Program-made: the position numbers and the translations under genes
Shown here: piece by piece, positions 1 to 10,805 of the stretch
How positions within the stretch are numbered: position 1 is the first letter of the stretch
How the letters are laid out: each line of letters opens with the position of its first letter
The notes under the pieces: generated by a model
Seen by the model: the letters and a program-made list of their open reading frames with translations, nothing else
Database searches by the model: none
Told to the model about the DNA's origin: nothing
Source of the DNA: Meloidogyne chitwoodi
Taxonomy: Eukaryota > Nematoda > Chromadorea > Rhabditida > Meloidogynidae
Direction of reading: 5' to 3'
Assembly (NCBI GenBank): GCA_015183035.1
Contig: JACZZP010000017.1
Coordinates: forward strand, 248,001-312,000
DNA length: 64,000 nt

Positions 1-196
1 CAGACAGAATTTCTTTTATTCTATTATGAATAAAAAATTCTGGTTTTAAAATCAGAATTTTTAGTTAAAAAAAAGAGTATAAATCAGAATTCTGACGTTC
101 CTTAAACAAATTCTGATTTTAAAAATTAGAAAAATCAGAATTTTGTTTTTAAAAATCAGAATTTTATTTCTAAAAACATTTTTAGTTTTTACAGCG
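1..196. repeat. AATCAGAATT-type minisatellite in a SKP1-gene intron
   Basis: This intron, and also 429-600 between exons of the same gene, is built from spaced copies of AATCAGAATT and its reverse complement AATTCTGATT separated by A/T runs. The 3' splice site of the upstream intron is TTTTTACAG at 188-196. Confidence 0.8.
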
Positions 197-903
197 AAAA
201 TGGTTCACTCTTACTGACTGGGAAATAGCTTTCTTCGAGATTGACTTTGAATTTTTAAAGGAAATTTATTTGGCTTCAAACTTTTTGGATATAAAATCTC
301 TTTATTATTATTGTTTGTTTGTTTTTTTTAATATTTTATTTTTTAATTTTAAAGGTGCTCAAGAATGTGCTCGTGGTATTATGGATAAAAGCCCTGAAGA
401 AATTAGGGAAATGCTTTGTTTGCCAGATGTAAGGTTTTATTTTTTGCGTAAATCAGAATATTAAACCAGAATTTTTATTCAAAAAATAAAAATTTAAAAA
501 ATCAGAATTTTTTGAGATAAAAATCAATTCTGGTTTATTAAAAAATTAAAATTCTGATTTTAAAATCAGAATTTCACCGAAAATATTTTTTATTTTCTAG
601 GACTTGACAGAAGAGGATAAGGCAGCAATTGCTGCTGAATATGAATATAAGGAGTCTCCAAGTCCTCCGCCTGTACCACCAGCTACATTAAATGACGAAT
701 CAGAAATGCAAGGGACAAGTGCACAATTTATGCAGCAAAGCTCTTCAAGTGTTATTTATGAAAATGGTGTTGGGGGAAGTTCTTCTACTACAAATGATGT
801 TGCTGGTGGAAGTGGTGGAGAAGGAAATTCAAAGGAGATTGAGGAAAATGCTGAAGAAAATGCTGTTGAGAAAATTGAAGAAATTTCAAAAGAAGATAAC
901 TAA
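197..903 (+). CDS. SKP1-related protein (SCF ubiquitin-ligase adaptor), 3' end only
   Basis: Three exons are visible: 197-312, 355-428 and 601-903 (stop TAA). They join in phase. The read-through matches the C-terminal half of SKP1: 'FLDIKSLYYYCAQECARG' corresponds to the family's 'YLDIKGLLDVTCKTVANMI', and 'KSPEEIREMLCLPD' followed by 'DLTEEDK' corresponds to '[20 protein letters not shown]'. SKP1 proteins bridge cullin-1 and F-box proteins in SCF E3 ligases; nematodes carry expanded skr families. The first exons lie left of the window. Odd point: SKP1 normally stops soon after the F-box-binding helix ('ENQWCEEK'), but this one runs on for roughly 75 residues, first proline-rich, then Gly/Ser-rich, ending strongly acidic (many Glu-Glu and Glu-Asn pairs). 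Family assignment is secure; orthology to a particular skr is not. Confidence 0.88.
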
Positions 904-1477
904 ATTAAATTAATTAAAAAAGCACCTTTGTATGCTTTAATTTATTTTTAAAATTATTATTTTATAATCTCAACACTTTCTTAGTATTGAAAAAATAAAT
1001 TTGTTTGACTTTCTGAAATTAAAAATATTTTGTTTTTTTATTTAAATAAAATTAATTATTTTTTATTCAATAATGAATGAACAAACAAAAAAATATATAA
1101 AAACAAATTAAAAACAAAATTAAATTTAAAAAATTCAAAAATAATTTAATAAAAATTATTGCCTTTAGAAATGGAAAATAATTTTTTTTAAATCTTAAAT
1201 CAAAATACTCAATTTTACTTATTTTTCTGATTTTATCTATTTTAAGGCAGGCAACATTTGTATTTTCGTTGTAAAAATATAAATGAAAAAAATTAAAAAA
1301 AAAGTGCAAAAATTAAGTGCTGGATAAGAGAAATTTAAGTGCACTGAGACCAAATTATTATGTATATTATTAATTATAATATTTGAATTTAATTATTGCC
1401 ACAATTGTTAAAATAAAATTGAAAAATAGAGGAAGAGTACATTCGAGCGTTAAAAAAACATATTTAATAAACCAGAA

Positions 1478-1695
1478 TTCTATTTTAAAATTCTGATTTA
1501 TTTAAAGAATTCTGATTTTAAATTCTGATTTATTTAAAGAATTCTGATTTAATTGAACAGAATTCTGATTTTAAATTTCTGATTTATTTAAAGAATTTTG
1601 ATTTATTCTGATTTTAAAATTCTGATTTATTTAAAATTTATTCTGAATCAACCTCTGAACATAATTCTGGTTTATTAAATCAGAATTCTTATCTT
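1478..1695. repeat. AATTCTGATTTA minisatellite cluster
   Basis: About nine spaced copies of AATTCTGATT(T/A) with AT spacers of 10-20 bases, mostly in one orientation, with a few inverted copies (AATCAGAATT) at the right end. Same family as the clusters near 1-600, 7.6, 9.5, 15.0, 22.6, 27.2 and 53.1-53.5 kb. Confidence 0.8.
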
Positions 1696-2156
1696 AATTA
1701 AGAAGAAATCATAGACATGTTCATTTAAAAATGATATATCAATATATAAATTAAATAAAAACATTCCATGGAAAATGAGGCAAAGGCATCAAAAAATATT
1801 ATAATAGTAAGGCGATGGCACTTATATAGTTTCTTTTTTTATGTGAAGAAAAGAGTAAAAATAATAAAATAATATTTTTAATAAAATCAAAATATAAATT
1901 AAATAGAAAAAAATATTCAAAAATGTGTTTTTAAGTGCATTAAATAAAAGGCAATTTGAGTAGGATAGTAAGGGAGAATTTGAGGCTTTTTTACTTGAAA
2001 CTATTAATACTAAATATTATTGGAATTTTATTATTTATTTAACATTTTGAAATATTTTTTTAAATGATTAGATTATTTTTAATAAAATTCCTATTTCAAC
2101 AATACAACAAAAATAGAATAAAATCATGCTTGGAGAGGATAAAGAAAAAGCGAAGC

Positions 2157-2330
2157 AACGACTCAGTTGACCCATGATGGTTTTTTGACCATAACTTTCT
2201 AAATTTAAAATGTAAAATTTTTATTTTTAATTATATTATAGCCTATTTTTTGCTCCATTGAATGATACCAAAAACAATTAAAAAGGTTCATTCGTTAGAA
2301 AGATATAGGCGTTTGAATCAACTGAGTGAC
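2157..2330. repeat. Short inverted-repeat element (MITE-like) with ACTCAGTTGA ends
   Basis: The left end reads ACTCAGTTGA and the right end TCAACTGAGT, a perfect 10-bp terminal inverted repeat about 165 bp apart. The interior has 'CCATAACTTTCTAAA' and 'CATTGAATGATACCAAAAAC' followed by an AAAGATATAGG-like end. Related interiors recur near 16.3, 49.6, 50.2 and 62.9-63.2 kb, so this copy may show the element's true ends. No coding capacity. Confidence 0.55.
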
Positions 2331-2596
2331 TGAAGCTCCCACAAAATAGTTAAAATATAATAAAATACAAAAAATAAAATAATTAGAGTTCTGATATATT
2401 AATTTTAAATATATAAATAAAATATTAAATTTTAATTAATTGCCTTAGGCGTTAAATTAATATTATTATTACTTTTTTTGGTTTGAGGAAGACTCAAAAA
2501 CATGTAGGGTGGTTGTTAGACAGTTCAGAGATTATTTATTAGTTGTTAGACACTATCCGGAGAAAGAAGAGAAAAAACGCCTTTTCTCTTTCTCTC

Positions 2597-5500
2597 TTAC
2601 ATCACTGCACATCCAAATCGTCTATTCTCTCTACCACTTCTTTCTCCATTATTATTTTCTTCTTGTTGTAACATTTCAATTCCTCCACCTTGTTCTTTCC
2701 GCCTCTTTTCTTTTTCTCGTTCTTTCTCTAACCTTCGCCTTTCTTTTGAGCTCATTATAGGAATTTTTCCTTTGCCACCACTTCCTCCAGGTTTTAATGG
2801 CTCCCTGTATAAATTAAGTAAATTACTGTATTCCCACTAATAGAAGGGCCTCTCCAATAAAACAATAAGAAGGATCTTTTAATAAAAGAAATCGTTAAAG
2901 ACTACTCTAAAGGTACTCAATTTTTGTTATAAAGTCCTCTGAAAATTAGAGTGAATACAGTACATTCAAGAAGACAACCTTGAGGCCTCCCGTAAGTTTT
3001 TCGAGTAGTGACCTCCTCTCCTTGGAAATTGGTGCCGGCCAGTGCCACTGCCTCGTGGAGTTTCTCCAGGCATAAAAGAAGGGGTAGAAGTAGCAAATTT
3101 GCTGCCTTTTTCTTAAAAATAGAAAATAATAGGTTAAAAAAAATATAAGGCTTAATTAAATTAATTAGGCTTATGTTCCTTATGCAGTATGGGTTTGTTC
3201 TTTACGCAAGGGGTGTGTTCCTTTTGCACTATGAGTTTGTTCCTTATGCACTATGGGTTTGTTCCTTACGAACTAGGCTTATGTTCCTTTTGCACTATGA
3301 GGGTATGTTCCTCACGGACTATAATTTTTAAATCAATATTTACCAGGTTTAGAATTCGAACTGTCTGAAGAGTCAGTATATCTATGTTGAGGTGAAATGA
3401 AAGGCATTGTAATTTCTGGCGATTCTCCAGTTTCTAAAGGAGAATAATACTCTGATGGACTAGGTGCTAAACCATCACCCTCTTCTGGATCAAGTTTCCA
3501 ACCAATTGATTCTTTTGGCTGTAAATAAAATGAAATGATAATTTTTAAGAATTTTATGGGTCTATAATTTTTTTTGAACCTTTTGTCCATTAAAATGTCC
3601 ATCACCATCCCCGACACTATCTCCTCTTGGATGTGTAATATTCGAAAGAAGTGCTGCTCTTCTATCTAACCAACGTCTAAATAAGGCAATACAGAAGTCT
3701 AAAAAAATAAAAAAGAAAATTAAAAAATATTTTTTTTAAATTTTCTTACTACTAGCAACTACTCTACTGCTGTGTGCTTCAATATAATAAAATAATAATA
3801 AATTCCCAGAGCGAAAAGTACTAGCAAATTTTCTCATTAATACCAATTCATTATCAGTCAAAAATTCATCTGTGTTAAGCCATTTGCGTAAAACCCATCT
3901 TCTTCTGGGCTTCTAAAAATTAAAAAATTTTTATAATTAAAAATATTATACCTTAAATTTCATACGAATAGCCCATTCAATCCAAAAGATAAGGTTGAGA
4001 AAGTTAACAGTTGTCAAAAATACAAGCATTATCCTGGAAAATTAAATAAATTAAAAAATTGGAATGTTCCTTATGGACTATGTGATTGTTCCTTACGCAC
4101 TATAATGTTCCTTACGTACTATAAAGTATGTTCCTTACACACGATAATGTTCCTTTTGCACTATAATATGTTACCATAAGTAAGTTCCGTTCATATCATG
4201 GGTAAATGAACATTTTTTAATTTCACTTACCAAATAAAAAGAGCAGTCCTTTCATGCCAATTAGCATCTAAATAGCATCGATATGTAAGAGTATGAGAAT
4301 TTCCAATAGAAACAAATTGGTAGTCACAATAAGTAATTCTTGGGATGAGGGGAACACTGGGTCGACCAAGTTCGGGCGACTGGAAGCCAAAAACAGGAGT
4401 TAGAGAAGCACCTTGCCTATAATAAAATAATTTTTTCAAGACTCTAGTGTCTCTTATTGAAAAACAAACCAGTCTTTTCGTTCCCACCAAGCCTTGATCA
4501 CATCCAACCCCCAACTTCGATAATTTGGTCCAATCATTATAGGTAAAACAAAAATTAGAAGGCAAATGGGAGCTAAAACCAATGAAAATTCAAATGCAAT
4601 AAATGCTAAAAAAGGGAGAAATTAAACTTTATTTAAAAAAATAAAACCTGAAAATGCTCTAGAGGACGTAGAACAACGAAAATTCTCTGCAATAACATTT
4701 AATCTGTCATTTAATTTTTCTTCATCAATTTCAATTATTCCATCATTTTCTACAGTAACACTCTCAGCAGCATTTACAACGTTAGGAAAGTTTATGCCTA
4801 AAATAATCAAATAATATTTTTCGGATTATGTTCTTTAGACACTATGAGGTATGTTCCTTACACACTATGAGGTATGTTCCTTACACACTATGAGGTATGT
4901 TCCTTACACACTATGAGGTATGTTCCTTACACACTATGAGGTATGTTCCTTACGCACTAGAAATTTAATTTAAAAATTAAATTTAAACCTTGATTGTCCA
5001 ATAGAAGTGACCAGATAAATCGAGTAATTACATACATAATAAAAACAATAGGAGCCCAAAACCAAAGAATCCACTTAAATTTATTATTTTGTATATTTAA
5101 ATTTTTTAAAACAAACTTCCGGATTTTTCACTTGTCTGTCCAATTTCCATTTATAATCATATAATAATGGTTCTTCAGGTGCAACATAATACCTTCTAGC
5201 AGTCTGACAATGCCTTTGTGCATCTTGATCTAATTGTGTTCCTGTGAAATCGTAAATTGAGGCACCCTATAAATTAACGTTTTATTTTGAAATTTAATTT
5301 TTATTATAAAACTTACTCTACATGTTGATTCTTCTAGTGCGACTTTTGACCTTAGAAATAGGTTAATTATTTTAAAAAATATTTTTTTTCCCAATTAAGT
5401 TATTATTTACTAGGGATATGTTCCTTAAGGCCCAGGCTTATGTTCCTTATGTAATATGAATATGTTCCTTCCAGCCCAGGTTCATGTTCCTTACGCACTA

Positions 5501-5806
5501 TATGAATATGTTCCTTACGTACTTCGGAGAATGAAACCTCTGCCTAATTATCATTTGATTTTCAATTAAGAATGCTTATTTAGAAGGGTTTAAATAATTT
5601 TTAACTTAATCAACCTACAATTTTGTGGTCCATAAACATGCAAAAATAAGAATAGTAAATCCGGGCACAATCCATAAATTTCCTTTATCCATTTTGTCAC
5701 CAATTCCCCCACTAATTAATGGCCTTGAAAGTCTTTTTAATTTTCCACCTATATTTTTGGACAATTTTCTGAGGTATGGTGACCCAAGAATGGGTGGGAC
5801 AGCCAT
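2597..5806 (-). CDS. Innexin (gap-junction channel protein), divergent, 13 exons, 602 aa
   Basis: Exons on the minus strand: 5806-5619, 5350-5317, 5266-5117, 5073-4989, 4797-4648, 4605-4470, 4416-4231, 4033-3952, 3912-3750, 3698-3580, 3518-3344, 3111-2979, 2804-2597. Phases agree and total 1809 nt. Four hydrophobic segments are visible (around residues 43-63, 125-145, 203-228 and 307-331). Each extracellular loop keeps its two cysteines: Cys73/Cys94 ('STCRG', 'RHC') and Cys278/Cys295 ('ITYCDYQ', 'TYRCYL'). 'PLIPRITYCDYQFVSIGN' matches the innexin FPRVTLCDF region, and 'FPNVVNAAES' matches the cytoplasmic-loop region. Innexins form hexameric or octameric hemichannels and gap junctions at invertebrate plasma membranes. 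Odd: the N-terminus and the YYQW motif before membrane segment 2 are degenerate, and the C-terminus has a long tail rich in Pro/Ser, Gly and then Arg/Lys/Glu, ending 'FGCAVM'. The last exon is joined on phase alone; the alternative stop at 2966 would drop it. Confidence 0.87.
4835..4960. repeat. 23-bp minisatellite in an innexin intron
   Basis: About five near-perfect head-to-tail copies of a 23-bp unit, TATGTTCCTTACACACTATG plus AGG, fill the intron between exons 4 and 5. Looser copies of TATGTTCCTTACGCACTATG occur in three other introns of the same gene (about 3170-3320, 4070-4170 and 5405-5525), and one palindromic relative is near 61,470-61,512. Confidence 0.85.
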
Positions 5807-8800
5807 AGTCCCTTTTAAAAAACTAAAAAATAAATATAATAAATTTAAAAAAATATTGAAAATAAATGAAAGTAATTTTAGTTATATGAATAAAAATTCA
5901 AAAAATATATATTGTGTAATTTTAAGTATAAACCGATTCAAACAAGCAAAAAAAGTAATTATATAATTGAGTAAATATGAGGGCAATTGACCGAAAATAT
6001 TATTAAAAAATAAAATAAAAAATAGTACAAAAGGTGTAAAGTTGTGTTTAATTATTTGACCAATTTAATAAAAAATTGAAAAACGACCTATTTTTAAAAG
6101 AAAAAACAGTGAAAAAACATTGGGTTTAAAAACAAATGTTGTGAAAAACAAAGTTTGTGTTTATGTTTTTCCGGAACGTTTGGTTTAAAAACATTCATTT
6201 CCTGTTTTTTCAAAGAGATTGTTTCTTAAAACAATGTATTTCCGGTCACATTCCATCATGATATTTAGAAATTTGAACGATAAAATAGTTTAGATAAATG
6301 ATAAACTGGTAAAAGGATAAATTAAGAATAAATAAGATCACTCTCTCATTGGTGAGATTGCGTTACTTTTTATTAAATAAACAAACATGGAAAATAATAT
6401 TATTATCATCTATTCTCATTCCAATGAATTAATAATATTTATCTGATATTCTTTCTCTCTCTCTCAAAACAAAAATGCCAAAAAATTCTCTATCTAATTC
6501 ATTTCTAATTATAATAATAATTATATTCTCCCAATCAAATGTAACGGAAAAAAGGTAAAGAATCAATCAGAAAAGGAAGGAAAAAAAGAAAATTAAAAAA
6601 AAAAGAAGAAAATAAAAAGTTCCCCTTTGCCGGCCTTATATTTTTGTTGTGGGGGGGAGAGTTTGTTGTTGTGGTCTTTCCTCTCCCCCAATACTTTATT
6701 TTATACAATAATTAATCAATTCTTCTTAAATGCCCTTATCAATCAAGAGGCTTTAACTAAATATTTATTTTTACTTTTTTTATTATTTATGAGAAGAATG
6801 TTTTTTTAAGGGAAGAAAAATTGTATTTTTACAATTTCTCAGATTAATTTAATCTTTATTTAAAATGATTCAGAAAAAAATACTGAAAAATTGAGAAACA
6901 GAAAATTTAAGTACCTTTTCCGGAAAAATAAAATGTTTTTGTAAAAATACAAAGTTTCTGAAAATGCAAATGTTTTCCGGAAAGTTGTGAAAAATATTTA
7001 TTTTTAAATAAATAATTTAATAAATAAATTGGGCCAGTCGGCAGTTTGAAAGTGATAAAAACAAAAGTAAACTAGGAATTAAAAAATACAGCGAGAAAGT
7101 TGCTACTTTTAAAGAGATGGATAACAAATCTTAAAAAAAAATATTTTTAAGAGTGAAATTAAACAAAAAATAATTTATTAATCGAAAAAAAAATCCAGAA
7201 ATTAACCCTTTCAAAAAAGCTGTAAATGTACCAAAATGGCTGTAAAATAAATTAGGGGAAATTAATAATAAAAAATATAATTAAGGTTAGAAGCGCGAAC
7301 ATTTTTTGAACATGCGGCAATTCGCGACAGGCAAATGCCCTTGGTGAGGGAATGGAAATAGAAAGATTGAAAAGCGGTGAATCGAAGATTTGAAAAAGAA
7401 AATTCACCTTTCTGAATGCCGAAAATAAGGAAAAGAAGGAAAAACTTTGAATAGCGTATCAATATTTTTATTTATTCTCTTTACTAACTTTGTTGCGGAA
7501 GGTTAACCATAAAATAAATATCAATCTTCCCAACGAATTAAAAATTAGTCAATCCCACAAGATTAAAGAAACACATTCTGATTTTAAAATAAATAATTTA
7601 AAAATCTAAACATTCCTGAAGTATATATTTTCCGGAATGTTTTAAATGATTCTGATTTTCCGGAATGTTTTAAATAATTCTGATTTTCCGGAATGTTTTA
7701 AATAATTCTGATTTTATAAAACACAATGTATAATTCTGGTTTTTAATAATTAAATCAATTAAAGTTCTTTAAAAATCAGAATTATTTAATGCTATAAAAT
7801 AAACATAAGTGTTTTTCCGTAAAAAAATTATTGATTATTCCAGGAAAGTTTTGTGTTTCTTTCTGGTCAGAATAAAATTGTAAAAACATTAAAAATTTAA
7901 ACTATGAGAAATGTGATGAGAAATACATAAAACATTTAAAAAAAGTGTGCGCAAAATTTAAATGGCCAATTTTAAAGAAATGTGAAATTAATAGGAATAA
8001 TAAAGGTTTAATTGGGAAATTTAAAGAATTCCTTAAAAAAAACATTTCGAAATAAAATTTTTTAAATTCTTGCGTCAAATTGGAGAGAATTTAAAATTAA
8101 AGTGAAATGAAATAAAAAATTATTAGGAAATAAAAAAGAAATAATTAATCAATTTTTTTGTAACTGATAAGAAATGATAATAAGATTATTAGTCTTTTTT
8201 ACATATAAATTAAATATACCTTACTTTTAGGAAGCATTTAAAAATGAGTAATCTTCCCAAATATATTACATACATAGGGCCAAAAAAGAAAATAAATTTC
8301 TTTTTTATCATTTTTTAAATTTATTTTACTAGTTAATATTTTTCTTCTAATATTATTAAAATTTTTGTAGTTTTTAGTTTCTGTTTCTGTTGTCGAGAAA
8401 CCGAGATTTTTCCTATAGACTAGGGATTACTTTTTTAATTTTGTATTTTTTAAATAATATTTTTTTCTTTTTTTATCTTAAAATTAATTACACATAAATA
8501 CATATGTACCTTCCAGTCCAGAAAAAAAAATAAAGAAAATGTGATTATCGGCATATGGCCCTTCCTTTTCTTTTTATAGGTAAATGAGAAGGAAAAGTAT
8601 AAAATAATGTAAATATAGTGGTCAACTAAAATCATCAATATTTTTTTTTAACTTAGCTTCTTCTGCTTAATTTATTCCTTTTTTTTTAATTTTTTATATC
8701 CTATGGCCAAAACTAAATGTAATATTTTTTATTTTTTCAATTGATCATTCCCACACTTTTTTGCCTTTAATTTTCCCTTTAAAAATAGTCACATTTTTCG

Positions 8801-10599
8801 CTGAGCGCAGAAAAAAATATTTTTTTTTATTTTTTTTATGTGAACGAAATACAAATCATTTTGTGGTCATTTTTATTTAAAAATAAAAAAAATAATAATG
8901 CCGATGATTAACAGTTATTTAACTAATTTTTATTTATAGCTTCACCTTTCACAAAGGCTTAAAACATAAGGCAATTTGTCAAAAAAAATTTTTTAATTAA
9001 ATAAAAATAAATAAATATAATAAATTTCTAAGAGAAAAATAAAAAAAATCGAAAAATAAAAAAAATATTTCAAAAAATAAATATGCGCCCAATTGCCTGC
9101 TTACAAAATCAGAAAAATATTAAACTACCAAAATAAAACTTGTGTAATTTAAAGAAAAATTTGTTTTTTATTTTTTGATATTTAAAAGACCAAATTTTGG
9201 TATTTTAGGATTGAATGACTAAATAACTTTTTTTATACAATTTTTGGCTTATCGGCTGCCCTATCAAAAAAGTATATTTTTGTATAAAATTATTTTTTTA
9301 TTAACATTTCTTTATTTTTTTTATTTTGGCTACTTTTTGAGGTTCCTAACCTATTCTGATCAAAATATAATTGGCATTTTTAAATAAAAATGTTATATTA
9401 CAATTAAAAAAGGAGAGGAATAATTATTAAAAATCAGAATTGAGATTACAACAATTAATTGTAGCTGAATACTTATTAAAATCAGAATTTTTAATATTTT
9501 ACAAACTTAAAAAACAGAAGTTAAAAGTGGAGTTTACAAATCAGAATTAAATGTTGGAATACTATCTATTTATAAACAGAATCAGAATTATAAACCGGAA
9601 TTGTAAAAACAGAAATTACAAATCAGAATTGTTAAATCAGAAGTTTATTTAAAAATAGATCAATTTAGAATTTCTAAAATCAGAATTTTTGTTATAAATC
9701 AGAATTTATTAAATTAATAGATTAAATAATTATTTTGACAGGAAAACTAAAACATTAAAATAAATATGTAGATCTAAACAAATAAACAAAGCATGAGCGT
9801 TAATGAAAATGAGATGAGTCCACACAACTTTCTGTTTTATTCATTAGTTTCTTTTTTTTATATTTATATAATTTTCGCATGTCCAACAAAAGCTTACTTT
9901 ATCTATTACTTAATTTTAACAAAAAATGTTTTTAAATAATTTAATATTTTATAAAAAGAAAATCGAGGATAAATTTAAGCAAAATAAAAAAAAATAGTAA
10001 TCATTTTTTAAAGTGTTTAATTCAAATAGGTAAACCAATAAAACAAAGAATATACACAGGTAAAATATAGTAATAGTAAATAATTTTTTTTACTTGGCTT
10101 CCCTTATCTTTTAAATTAGTTTACCTCCTATGAATAATTAGTTTAAATTATTCAAGAAAAAAATATTAAAAAAAAATTTCAATAAAGATTCTCAAGATTA
10201 AAAAGAAAAGTAGTAGAATTATAAAATAAAAATTAAATTAAAAAAATAAAATTAAAAATTATCAAAAGAAAAAAAGAAACTAATAGTAGAAATTTTATCT
10301 AAATAATAAATAAAAAAAGATTAAAAAATAATGAAGAAATAAAGTAATGTTGTAATTTTCCTAGTTAGTGGGGGATGTTTAGTAATTTGCCTTTTTAATA
10401 TTAAAAATAGTCTCTATCAGAATTATTTAATATTCTTTGCAATATTGATCAGATTATAATTTCAATTTATAGAAGAAAGTATTTAACTATCTTATTTCTG
10501 TTTTTGTCTGGAGAAAGTAAATATAAAACACAAATTTAAATTTTAAGTTAAACAATAAAAACATAATTCTGATTTAATACAAAGGAAATACAAAACATA

Positions 10600-10805
10600 T
10601 TCTTTCCGGAAAGAAATATTAATAAAAACATTATTCTGATTTATCCGGAAAGGAATAATTCTGGTTTTTCAGGATAAAATAAAATTCCGGTTTTTCCGGA
10701 AAAGATAAAATTCTGTTTTATCTGGAAAGGAATAAATTCTGTTTTATCCGGAAAAGAATAAATTCTTGTTTTTCCGGATAAAATAAAAGCTTGTTTTTCC
10801 GGAAG
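10600..10805. repeat. TTTTTCCGGA(T/A)AA tandem repeat
   Basis: Roughly eight copies of a unit of 20-26 bp with the core TTATCCGGAAAGGAATAAATT or TTTTTCCGGATAAAATAAAA. The repeat happens to stay open on the minus strand and gives a Lys/Pro/Phe peptide-like reading that is clearly a repeat product. Confidence 0.75.

Larger units (their letters stand above)
904..2596. other. Intergenic, AT-rich, between convergent SKP1-related and innexin genes
   Basis: No coding exon seen on either strand. A possible polyadenylation signal AATAAA follows the SKP1-related gene near 995. The stretch holds another AATTCTGATT cluster (1478-1695) and one inverted-repeat element (about 2157-2330), listed separately. 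The short open frame on the minus strand at 1067-1309 is low-complexity Phe/Asn/Ile/Leu and not credible. Confidence 0.7.

Noticed and set aside
5625..5966. 113-codon plus-strand frame
   Set aside because: Opposite strand of innexin exon 1 and its upstream region.
6474..6554. Possible first exon coding a 27-residue signal-like peptide followed by a GTAAAG donor
   Set aside because: No downstream exon on the plus strand could be joined to it within several kilobases.
7262..7462. 66-codon minus-strand frame with ATG and a signal-peptide-like start
   Set aside because: Hydrophobic start and slightly higher GC are suggestive, but there is no splice context, no family and no second supporting exon. 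Kept as a weak candidate small secreted peptide only.
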